Assembly (NCBI GenBank): GCA_036275935.1
Contig: DASUCS010000080.1
Coordinates: 1 to 5,756 of the forward strand
From: DASUCS01 sp036275935
GTDB taxonomy: Bacteria > Actinomycetota > Acidimicrobiia > Acidimicrobiales > JACDCH01
Direction: 5' to 3'
DNA length: 5,756 bases
A program made the position numbers and the translations under genes. This document shows, in pieces, positions 1 to 4,944 of the stretch. The first letter of the stretch is position 1; each line of letters begins with the position of its first letter. Under the pieces are notes generated by a model. It did not search any database, had not been told where the DNA came from, and saw only the letters and a program-made list of their open reading frames with translations.

Positions 1-104
1 GACGACGGGCCACTCGACCCGCTGGCCTTCGATGCGGAGTCCGAACCGCCGCACGCCACGAGCGCAAGGACGGCGACACAGACGAGCCCCAGCCACCGAA
101 CCAT
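1..104 (-). CDS. Lipoprotein, N-terminal 34 codons (cut by left window edge)
   Basis: The complement of 102-104 is an ATG opening a frame that stays open to the window edge. The visible protein is a textbook bacterial lipoprotein leader: M-V-R at residues 1-3, a hydrophobic segment at residues 4-17, and a lipobox L15-V16-A17-C18. This is followed by a Gly/Ser-rich linker (GGSDSASKASGSSGPSS) typical of the tether of an anchored exported protein. By family knowledge, Cys18 would be lipidated and become the mature N-terminus on the outer face of the membrane; the function lies beyond the edge and is unknown. The start is supported by AAGG (complement of 112-115) 7 nt upstream, which could be a ribosome binding site. 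The same bases form a TAAGGT box 6 nt before the ATG that could be a -10 element. The gene lies downstream of the ABC1 kinase gene on the same strand. Confidence 0.8.
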   Translation of the reverse strand, partial: MVRWLGLVCVAVLALVACGGSDSASKASGSSGPS

Positions 105-110
105 CAGGTG

Positions 111-116
111 ACCTTA
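111..116 (-). promoter_or_regulatory. TAAGGT box before the lipoprotein gene (-10 element or Shine-Dalgarno)
   Basis: On the minus strand TAAGGT fits the TAnnnT pattern of a -10 box and ends 6 nt before the lipoprotein ATG. With the usual -12 to -7 placement, transcription would begin at the start codon itself. The overlapping AAGG is equally well placed as a weak Shine-Dalgarno sequence, so the two readings compete. No convincing -35 box is seen. The -10 reading is favoured only because similar boxes sit at the same distance from most other genes here. Confidence 0.4.
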
Positions 117-224
117 GGAGAACCCCTGACGTGCGCCGGCACGGGCGATGTCGTCGGACTTCACCAGGTCGCACGGCACGTCGAGAACGACACCATCCCG
201 AAATTGCGTTGTTGGACCCCTCAT
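114..224 (-). CDS. Possible 36-aa small ORF between ABC1 kinase and lipoprotein genes
   Basis: An ATG at the complement of 222-224 opens 36 codons ending in TAA at 114-116. It begins 23 nt after the kinase stop codon and ends 9 nt before the lipoprotein ATG, so it would fit as a small middle gene. The peptide starts MRGPTTQFRDGVVLDV and ends in ARQGFS; I recognise no family. The last ~20 codons (for example GAC GTG CCG TGC GAC CTG) show the G/C-ending bias of real genes here, but the first ~12 do not. No ribosome binding site or TAnnnT box precedes it. It could equally be untranslated spacer or a leader peptide for the lipoprotein gene, whose AAGG overlaps this stop codon. Confidence 0.2.
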   Translation of the reverse strand: MRGPTTQFRDGVVLDVPCDLVKSDDIARAGARQGFS

Positions 225-247
225 GCGGTGGTCGGGCAGGGCCAGAA

Positions 248-1504
248 TCAGCGTGCTTCGCTGAGGCGTTTTTCGATGAGCTCGTCCATCGACCAGGACG
301 GGTCGAGCGCGGCGATCATCCCGGTCTGCACGATGAGCACGCGTCCGATCATGATCAACTCCTCAGGCAGCCTCACCAGTGGGTCCTGGCGGGCGGCGCC
401 GACGAGGCGTCCCCACGCCGCTTCGCGATCCGTGTCCGTCGACGACGCGTCGAAGAGGCTGGCGAACGCCATCAGCGACTGCACGTCACCCGAACGGGTT
501 CGGAATCCGAGCGCATCGAGTGCCTCGGCCGCGCCGGCCAGGTCGCCGCGCATCCCGGTCTCGTACAGATCACACAGGCCGAGGCGCGTCGACTCCGACA
601 GCGAAACGCACGCACCGAAGTCCACGATGCCGAGACGCGGTCCCGGTTGCAGGAGGAAGTTGCCGGGATGCGGATCGGCGTGCACGAACCCGTCCACGAG
701 GATCTGCTTCAAGAACGCGTCGACGAGGATGCGCAGCGCGACCTCCGCGACCGGTCGCTCGACCTCGCGCAAGGCGTGGCCGAGGTTGCGTCCGTCGACC
801 CAATCCATCACGAGCACCCGACCCCGCGACAGCGGCGAGCACACCGAAGGCACCTCGACGCTCGGCTCGTCCACGAAATTGCGACGGAACCGCTCGATGT
901 TCGCAGCCTCGTTCTCGTAGTCGAGCTCTGACAGGATCGTGCGCTCGAGCTGCCCGGAGATCGTCGGAAGGTCCACACCCCGCACGAGGTGCGCGACCAA
1001 CCCCAGGATGCGGCTCGTGTCCTTCGCCTCACGCGGCACGATCTCCGCGACGCGGGGATATTGGACCTTGACCGCCACCTCGCGACCGTCATCGAGGCGA
1101 GCGCGATGGACCTGCGCCAACGACGCGGCAGACGCGGAGTGCGCGTCGAACTCGGCGAAGTGATCGGCGACGGGGCCGAGGTCCTCCTCGATCACGCGCA
1201 ACACGACGGACGCCGGCGCGGGAGGCACGCGATCCTGCAACTTGGACAGCTCCCGCACGTACGCGTCCGGAAGAAGATCCGGTCGGGCCGATACGAACTG
1301 GCCGAACTTGAGGAAGCCACCCCGCAGGCGCACGGCGGCGCCGTAGAGGTCGCGAGCACCGGCCTCGTGCACACCCTCGATCGAGCCTCGAGCACGGCCG
1401 CCGAGGAGTCGCCGAGCCCCGTAACGGGCGCCGACCCTCGCTGCGGTGCCATAGATCAAGGCGCGGCGCGCCGCCGCCGAACCGGGCAGCTCCCACGCAT
1501 CCAT
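248..1504 (-). CDS. ABC1/UbiB (AarF)-family atypical kinase
   Basis: A 418-residue protein with the full set of ABC1/UbiB atypical kinase motifs. In order, numbered from the chosen start, they are the KxGQ motif K66-F-G-Q69, the Ala-rich nucleotide loop SASAASLAQVH (123-133), VAVKVQYP with the phosphate-contacting Lys146, the ExD motif E193-L-D195, the catalytic loop HADPHPGN (275-282, Asp277 and Asn282), and the metal-binding D295-F-G297. Family members bind ATP and support lipid metabolism such as isoprenoid quinone synthesis; many have ATPase rather than protein kinase activity. The substrate here is unknown. No certain transmembrane helix is seen. The frame stays open back to 1561, but that would overlap the certain SRAP start at 1534. 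The ATG at 1502-1504 is preferred because a TACACT box lies 11 nt before it. All catalytic motifs are intact. The gene is divergent from SRAP and upstream of the lipoprotein gene. Confidence 0.92.
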   Translation of the reverse strand: MDAWELPGSAAARRALIYGTAARVGARYGARRLLGGRARGSIEGVHEAGARDLYGAAVRLRGGFLKFGQFVSARPDLLPDAYVRELSKLQDRVPPAPASVVLRVIEEDLGPVADHFAEFDAHSASAASLAQVHRARLDDGREVAVKVQYPRVAEIVPREAKDTSRILGLVAHLVRGVDLPTISGQLERTILSELDYENEAANIERFRRNFVDEPSVEVPSVCSPLSRGRVLVMDWVDGRNLGHALREVERPVAEVALRILVDAFLKQILVDGFVHADPHPGNFLLQPGPRLGIVDFGACVSLSESTRLGLCDLYETGMRGDLAGAAEALDALGFRTRSGDVQSLMAFASLFDASSTDTDREAAWGRLVGAARQDPLVRLPEELIMIGRVLIVQTGMIAALDPSWSMDELIEKRLSEAR

Positions 1505-1512
1505 GCCGACGG

Positions 1513-1528
1513 GCGAGTGTAGGTTCGA
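1513..1528. promoter_or_regulatory. Imperfect SOS (LexA)-box-like site over the SRAP/ABC1 promoter
   Basis: The actinobacterial SOS box is known as TCGAAC-N4-GTTCGA. Here the right half GTTCGA (1523-1528) is perfect and the left half GCGAGT (1513-1518) keeps only CGA, giving 9 of 12 matches with the correct 4-nt spacer. The site covers both candidate -10 boxes, so a bound repressor could block both divergent genes. Regulation of an SRAP gene by LexA is plausible, since the family was named for association with SOS genes. By a rough estimate, a match this good would turn up by chance in about one promoter in fifty. It is suggestive only. Confidence 0.27.
1516..1525. promoter_or_regulatory. Shared bidirectional -10 core for SRAP (+) and ABC1 kinase (-)
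   Basis: The 10-mer AGTGTAGGTT contains TAGGTT on the plus strand (1520-1525), ending 8 nt before the SRAP ATG. It also contains TACACT on the minus strand (complement of 1516-1521), ending 11 nt before the kinase ATG. The two TAnnnT hexamers share the TA at 1520-1521, making the symmetric pattern AnnnTAnnnT. Only 29 bp separate the two start codons, so both promoters must sit here or inside the opposite gene. Neither gene has a Shine-Dalgarno sequence. No clear -35 box is seen on either side. The SRAP message would be leaderless and the kinase message would have at most a few leader nucleotides. Confidence 0.55.
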
Positions 1529-1533
1529 CGCGA

Positions 1534-2265
1534 ATGTGTGGCCGATTCGTGTCATCGTCACCGCCCGACGAACTGGCCAAGTACTTCGACGTGGACGCGG
1601 TCGCCGAGCAGGTCATCGAGCCCAGCTACAACGTCGCTCCGAGCCAGGACGTGTACGTCGTCGTGGAGAGCGGCGGCAGCCGGCGACTCGATGCCTTTCG
1701 ATGGGGTCTGGTTCCGTTCTGGGCGAAGGATCCCGCTACGGGCTACAAGATGATCAACGCGCGAGCCGAGTCGGTCACCGACAAGAACGCCTACAAGCGC
1801 GCCTTCCAGAAGCGCCGTTGCATCATCCCGGCTGACGGGTTCTTCGAGTGGAAGAAGATCCCGGGGCAGAAGGCCAAGCAGCCGTACTTCATCCACCGCT
1901 CCGACGGTGAGCCGATGGCGTTCGCCGGGCTGTGGGAGGTCTGGCGACCAGCCGACGACGAGGACCGGACCTCGGAACCGCTGCGGACGTGCACCATCAT
2001 CACGGGAGAGCCGAACGAGAAAGTTGCGGACATCCACGACCGGATGCCGGTGATGCTGCCGCCCAGCGCATGGGCCGAGTGGCTCGACCCCGAGAACGAC
2101 GATGTCGAGACGCTCGGCAAGTTCCTCGTCCCCGCACCCGCGACGCTCTACGCCTTGCATCCCGTGACTCGGGCGGTGAACAACGTGCAGGAGAAGGGAC
2201 CCGAGCTCATCGATCCGGCGGAGGAGCCGCTGGACGGCGTGCCGGGCCAGGCTCGACTTCTTTGA
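1534..2265 (+). CDS. SRAP (SOS response-associated peptidase) family abasic-site protein, YedK/HMCES-like
   Basis: A complete 243-residue SRAP domain. Family members (E. coli YedK, human HMCES) form a thiazolidine crosslink between Cys2 and an abasic site in single-stranded DNA, shielding it from strand breakage; they also show autoproteolytic and amidase activity. The sequence begins MCGRF, so removal of Met exposes the essential Cys2, which fixes the start without doubt. Other hallmarks are YNVAPSQ (32-38, Asn33), WGLVPFWAKD (57-66), NARAES (75-80, Asn75), IPADGFFEW (98-106, Glu105) and IHDRMPVML (167-175, His168). Cys2, Asn75, Glu105 and the HDRMP His match the known active-site set. The protein is cytoplasmic and of normal length. 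There is no ribosome binding site. A TAGGTT box 8 nt upstream and an imperfect SOS box suggest a leaderless, possibly damage-inducible transcript. Confidence 0.96.
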   Translation: MCGRFVSSSPPDELAKYFDVDAVAEQVIEPSYNVAPSQDVYVVVESGGSRRLDAFRWGLVPFWAKDPATGYKMINARAESVTDKNAYKRAFQKRRCIIPADGFFEWKKIPGQKAKQPYFIHRSDGEPMAFAGLWEVWRPADDEDRTSEPLRTCTIITGEPNEKVADIHDRMPVMLPPSAWAEWLDPENDDVETLGKFLVPAPATLYALHPVTRAVNNVQEKGPELIDPAEEPLDGVPGQARLL

Positions 2266-2291
2266 GAGGCGGGCCGGAGGCGCCGCCTCTC
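2264..2291 (+). terminator. Strong T-less hairpin at the SRAP stop codon
   Basis: GAGAGGCGG (2264-2272) pairs perfectly with CCGCCTCTC (2283-2291). The loop can add an inner GCC/GGC stem (2273-2275 with 2279-2281) closed by a GGA triloop and leaving one bulged G at 2282. The 12-bp GC-rich stem starts inside the SRAP TGA codon. No T-tract follows on either strand, so it is not a canonical intrinsic terminator. T-less hairpins of this kind are often proposed as terminators or mRNA-end stabilisers in actinobacteria. Its position between SRAP and the next plus-strand gene fits that role. Confidence 0.5.
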
Positions 2292-2383
2292 CATGAGCAC
2301 AGGTACGGGCCGGCGCGTCGCGACGGCCGTGCTCGGAGGGAGCGCAGGCCAACCAACCGATTCGCCCGACAACGGCGCGACCG
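2292..2383. other. Intergenic spacer before the DUF2079 gene, no clear promoter
   Basis: The ~90 bp after the hairpin and before the DUF2079 ATG contain no TAnnnT box at the leaderless spacing and no usable Shine-Dalgarno sequence; the only purine-rich run, GGAGGG (2336-2341), lies 42 nt upstream. No tRNA, repeat or small gene is recognisable. The DUF2079 frame is open from 2297 but has no ATG or GTG before 2384. The promoter is either unlike its neighbours or further upstream. Confidence 0.4.
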
Positions 2384-3895
2384 ATGAGCGTTCGTCCTGC
2401 GGTGAGCCCGCGTACTCGACCCCCGCCGACGTTCCGCCGGCGGGTGAACAGCCAGATGATGCGCTGGCAGGCGCGGCTCGAAGCCGGCTGGGGCGATCGC
2501 TACCTGCCGTGGAGCTTGGCGGCGGTGCTGACGGTCCTGTACTTCTCGCTGGCCGAGGCGCGCGTGCGCAGCCTCGATGCAGGCGCGGATCTCGCCGCCG
2601 CGGTGCAGGGCATGTGGTTGATCAGCCACGGCCACGCGCCAGAGCTCACGATCACCGGTTCGCATCTGCTCGCCCAGCACCTCCCGATCGGGCTCTACCC
2701 GATCGCGTACCTCACCCGGCTCCTGCCGGCGGTCCCCACGCTGCTGATGCTGCAAGCCCTCGGCATCGCGCTGGGGGTCGTTCCCCTCTGGATGATCGCT
2801 CGCAACGTTGCCGGGCTGCGCGTCGGCGCCGCCGCGGCGATCTGTCTCGCCTACGGCGCTTCTCCGACGCTGAACAACCTGAACCTGTCGGACTTCCACC
2901 CTGCCGCGGTCGCCGTCGCTCCACTGCTCGCCGCGACCCTGTTCGCGCTGCAGAAGCAATGGCGCGCGTTCTTCATCATGAGCTTCTTCGCCGTGATCTG
3001 GAGCGCCGAGCTCGGCCTCGTGGTCGCCGGCATCGGCGTGCTGATCGTGTTGATGGGGGACCGCAAGATCGGCACCGCCGCGATCGTCGCCGGATTGGCG
3101 TGGACGCTCCTCGCGGTACTGGTGCTCGAGCCCCGGTACGGCAGCACTGGATTCATCGCGCCCGGCGCGTTCAAGGCCTACGGCTCGACGGCGTTCTCGA
3201 TCGTGGGCGGAATGATCGTGCACCCGCACAAGGTCGTCGGAGATCTGCTCGACTCCGAGAACATCCGGCTCATCGTCGCGTTGCTCGCGCCGCTGCTGTT
3301 CCTCCCGGTGCTCGCGCCCCGGTATCTGGTTCCCGCCCTCGGCCTCGAAGCGCTCTACCTCGTGGCCGACGTCCCGGTGCGCGGGAACGGCACCAATGAG
3401 TTCGGCCTGCCGCTGACCATCTTCGCGTTCGTCGCCGCGATCTTCGCTCTCACCCGCATGGGCCGAAGATCGATCGAGCGCGTCGTGGTCGACCGGCGCG
3501 TGCTCGCAGCATTGGTCGTCGCCGCCATCGGGTTCTTCTGCACCGACGCGCTCAATTCGCCGTACCAGCGGCCGTGGAAGTGGGGGAGAGAAGACACCGC
3601 GGATCAGTCGCGGCACCAGGTGGCGGATGCCTTACCCCAGACAACTCGGGTGCGAGCGTCGGCCACGATGCTGCCGTTGCTCGCAGAACGTCCATCGGTG
3701 TTCGCTCTCGGCACCACGCCGGATGCCCCCGCCGCAGTCCGTGACAACGTCGATCGCATCGTCGTCACCGATCAGGACGTGCAGTGGGACTCGGACCAGT
3801 GGCAGGACTTTCGCGGCGGGATGTCCCGCGAGCTGTTCGTGCTGACGTACGACCGCGATGGAGTTCGGGTCTACACCCGGCTCTCGTCGCCGTAG
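2384..3895 (+). CDS. DUF2079 family polytopic membrane protein
   Basis: A 503-residue integral membrane protein. After an Arg/Pro-rich cytoplasmic tail (1-40) come roughly 10-12 hydrophobic segments, near residues 42-58, 100-137, 147-158, 173-190, 196-225, 228-248, 296-330, 341-358 and 372-388. A soluble C-terminal domain (390-503) follows. DUF2079 features are an acidic first loop (LDAGADLAAAVQG, 64-76, then SHGH), a conserved His in LLAQHLPIGLYP (His99), and the SDFHP motif (169-173). The C-terminal stretch LPQTTRVRASATMLPLLAERPSVFALG resembles the family's usual 'P..A.VsAs..l.p.L..R..iy' segment. As I recall, DUF2079 is placed near GT-C membrane glycosyltransferases, so a lipid-linked sugar transferase role is a possibility only. 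The ATG at 2384 is the first in frame, but lacks a ribosome binding site; 2444 (GTG) or 2453 (ATG) are alternatives. The 3' end overlaps the HIT gene by 25 bp. Confidence 0.85.
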   Translation: MSVRPAVSPRTRPPPTFRRRVNSQMMRWQARLEAGWGDRYLPWSLAAVLTVLYFSLAEARVRSLDAGADLAAAVQGMWLISHGHAPELTITGSHLLAQHLPIGLYPIAYLTRLLPAVPTLLMLQALGIALGVVPLWMIARNVAGLRVGAAAAICLAYGASPTLNNLNLSDFHPAAVAVAPLLAATLFALQKQWRAFFIMSFFAVIWSAELGLVVAGIGVLIVLMGDRKIGTAAIVAGLAWTLLAVLVLEPRYGSTGFIAPGAFKAYGSTAFSIVGGMIVHPHKVVGDLLDSENIRLIVALLAPLLFLPVLAPRYLVPALGLEALYLVADVPVRGNGTNEFGLPLTIFAFVAAIFALTRMGRRSIERVVVDRRVLAALVVAAIGFFCTDALNSPYQRPWKWGREDTADQSRHQVADALPQTTRVRASATMLPLLAERPSVFALGTTPDAPAAVRDNVDRIVVTDQDVQWDSDQWQDFRGGMSRELFVLTYDRDGVRVYTRLSSP

Positions 3896-4296
3896 CCCGC
3901 CTTCGTCAGTTCTCCACGGATCTTGGCCGCAGCCGCCTCGAGCGACTCGGGCGTCGCGTTCGGGTCGGCGTTCTCGAAGTGCAGCTCGGATTCGAGGTTG
4001 AACGGGATCGTGTGCAGGTGGCAGTGGGGCACCTCGAGCCCCGCGATCAGAAGCCCGACGCGGGTGGGGTTGAACGCCGCTTGCTGCGCCCGCGCCACGC
4101 GCTGGGCGACCAGCATGAGGTGTGCAGCGAGATCGGGATCGAGGTCGGTCCACTTGTCGACTTCCTCGATCGGAACGACCAGCGCGTGACCGGGCTGCAT
4201 CGGAGCGATGGACATGAAGGCGACGCACCGCTCGTCGCGCCACACGAACGTGCCGGGCAGCTCGCCGTTGATGATCCGCGTGAAGATGGTTGCCAT
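3871..4296 (-). CDS. HIT family (histidine triad) nucleotide hydrolase/transferase
   Basis: A 141-residue protein of normal HIT length. It begins MATIFTRIINGELPG, the usual opening of the Hint-type branch. The substrate-fold segment FMSIAPMQPGHALVVP (27-42) precedes the catalytic triad AGLEVPHCHLHTIPF (85-99), with His91, His93 and His95 forming HxHxH. By family knowledge the central His makes a nucleotidyl intermediate on the alpha-phosphate of purine nucleoside phosphoramidates or related dinucleotides; the exact substrate is unknown. It is cytoplasmic. The His that often follows VVP in related proteins is replaced here (VVPIEEV). The frame continues upstream to 4782, but that part lies inside the CDP-alcohol transferase gene, and the family N-terminus starts at 4296. 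No ribosome binding site is present; a TACGAT box lies 10 nt before the ATG. The 3' end overlaps the DUF2079 gene tail-to-tail. Confidence 0.93.
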   Translation of the reverse strand: MATIFTRIINGELPGTFVWRDERCVAFMSIAPMQPGHALVVPIEEVDKWTDLDPDLAAHLMLVAQRVARAQQAAFNPTRVGLLIAGLEVPHCHLHTIPFNLESELHFENADPNATPESLEAAAAKIRGELTKAGYGDESRV

Positions 4297-4306
4297 GCGG
4301 TCGCCG

Positions 4307-4316
4307 ATCGTAGGCT
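4307..4316. promoter_or_regulatory. Shared bidirectional -10 core for HIT (-) and CDP-alcohol transferase (+)
   Basis: The 10-mer ATCGTAGGCT contains TAGGCT on the plus strand (4311-4316), ending 7 nt before the ATG at 4324. It also contains TACGAT on the minus strand (complement of 4307-4312), ending 10 nt before the HIT ATG. The hexamers share the TA at 4311-4312, exactly as at the SRAP/ABC1 pair. A TTGCCA at 4290-4295 resembles a -35 box for the plus direction, though its 15-nt spacer is short. The gap between the start codons is 27 bp, so no room exists for two separate full promoters or for leaders with ribosome binding sites. Confidence 0.55.
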
Positions 4317-4323
4317 GCGGCTG

Positions 4324-4944
4324 ATGCCGGACCTGGTGGAGCACGACGAGGTCGTCTCCGACCGGATCCTGACCGTTCCCAACGTCATCACCCTCGTGCG
4401 GCTGCTCTGCCTGCCCGTGTTCCTGTGGCTGCTCTTCCACGAGGAGAACCGCGTGGCGGCCGCGTGGCTGCTCGGCGCCCTCGGGGCCACGGACTTCCTC
4501 GACGGCTACATCGCCCGCCACTTCCACCAGACGTCGAAGCTCGGCAAGGTGCTCGATCCGGTCGCCGACCGGCTCCTGCTGTTCACGGCGATCCTGGCGA
4601 TCCTCTGGGACGGATCGGTTCCCGTGTGGTTCGCGATCGCGGTCTTCGTCCGCGAGGTGCTCGTCAGCGTCGCGACGCTGGCGCTGGCCGCGCTGGGCGC
4701 GAAGCGCATCGACGTCACGTGGTACGGCAAGGCCGGCACGTTCGCCAACATGTTCGCCTTCCCGCTGTTCCTCGGTTCGCACTCGACCGCGTCGTATGCG
4801 GACGTGTGCGGGTTCCTGGCGTGGTGCTTCGCGATTCCGGGGCTCGTGCTCAGCTACTACGCGCTGTTCCTCTACGTTCCGATCGCGCGTACGGCGTTGG
4901 CGGAGGGTAGGGCCGCGCGGACCGGGGTAGTTTCGGACCCGTGA
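4324..4944 (+). CDS. CDP-alcohol phosphatidyltransferase, PgsA-like
   Basis: A 206-residue membrane enzyme with an intact CDP-alcohol phosphotransferase signature: D57xxD60-G61xxA64-R65, then G74xxxD78xxxD82. These Asp residues bind the metal ions that catalyse displacement of CMP from CDP-diacylglycerol by an alcohol. The opening VPNVITLVRLLCLPVFLWLL (18-37) is typical of phosphatidylglycerophosphate synthases. Glycerol-3-phosphate is therefore the likeliest acceptor, but cardiolipin or inositol-phosphate-type acceptors cannot be excluded by eye. Hydrophobic segments lie near 22-40, 44-59, 84-95, 101-123, 138-152 and 160-187. The start at 4324 is chosen because the upstream open frame would run through the HIT gene, the family N-terminus begins here, and TAGGCT lies 7 nt upstream, fitting a leaderless mRNA. 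Its TGA overlaps the GTG of the next gene, suggesting joint expression of phospholipid and nucleotide-sugar synthesis. Confidence 0.93.
   Translation: MPDLVEHDEVVSDRILTVPNVITLVRLLCLPVFLWLLFHEENRVAAAWLLGALGATDFLDGYIARHFHQTSKLGKVLDPVADRLLLFTAILAILWDGSVPVWFAIAVFVREVLVSVATLALAALGAKRIDVTWYGKAGTFANMFAFPLFLGSHSTASYADVCGFLAWCFAIPGLVLSYYALFLYVPIARTALAEGRAARTGVVSDP
4928..4933 (+). promoter_or_regulatory. TAGTTT box inside the CDP-alcohol transferase gene, before the pyrophosphorylase GTG
   Basis: TAGTTT fits TAnnnT and ends 7 nt before the GTG at 4941, the same spacing as the TAGGCT box before the preceding gene. It would allow a leaderless transcript of the pyrophosphorylase alone, from within the last codons of the upstream gene. 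The base four positions upstream is G, not A, so it lacks the symmetric form seen at the divergent pairs, which agrees with there being no divergent gene here. No -35 box at standard spacing is seen. Coupling through the GTGA overlap is a competing explanation for expression. Confidence 0.42.

Noticed and set aside
32..931. Plus-strand open frame (299 codons) across the left end
   Set aside because: It lies opposite the ABC1 kinase and lipoprotein starts, is rich in Arg/His/Glu without any domain, and has no start signal. The kinase motifs on the minus strand are decisive.
1505..1561. Longer ABC1 start at 1561 (19 extra residues)
   Set aside because: It would overlap the certain SRAP start head-to-head and lie upstream of the TACACT box. 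The extra residues carry no conserved motif.
2264..2291. Canonical Rho-independent terminator
   Set aside because: The stem is strong, but no T-run follows on either strand, so it is annotated only as a T-less hairpin with moderate confidence.
1558..2352. Minus-strand open frame (264 codons) opposite SRAP
   Set aside because: The plus strand carries every SRAP active-site residue. The antisense translation shows no known motif.
2293..3399. Plus-strand open frame starting at 2293 just after the hairpin
   Set aside because: It is an Arg/Ala-rich frame overlapping the DUF2079 gene out of phase, with no motif; DUF2079 explains the coding signal.
2207..3616. Long minus-strand open frame (469 codons) opposite the DUF2079 gene
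   Set aside because: Its translation is dominated by Arg, Glu, Asp, Gln and His with no hydrophobic core or recognisable motif. This is the usual antisense shadow of a GC-rich membrane protein gene; the plus strand has the DUF2079 motifs.
3784..4323. N-terminal extension of the CDP-alcohol transferase frame back to 3784
   Set aside because: It crosses the HIT gene and the DUF2079 3' end. The family N-terminus (VPNVITLVRLL) lies just after the ATG at 4324.
4297..4782. N-terminal extension of the HIT frame to 4782
   Set aside because: The region codes on the plus strand for the CDP-alcohol transferase, including its full signature. The extension is charged low-complexity sequence, and MATIFTRIING is the natural HIT start.
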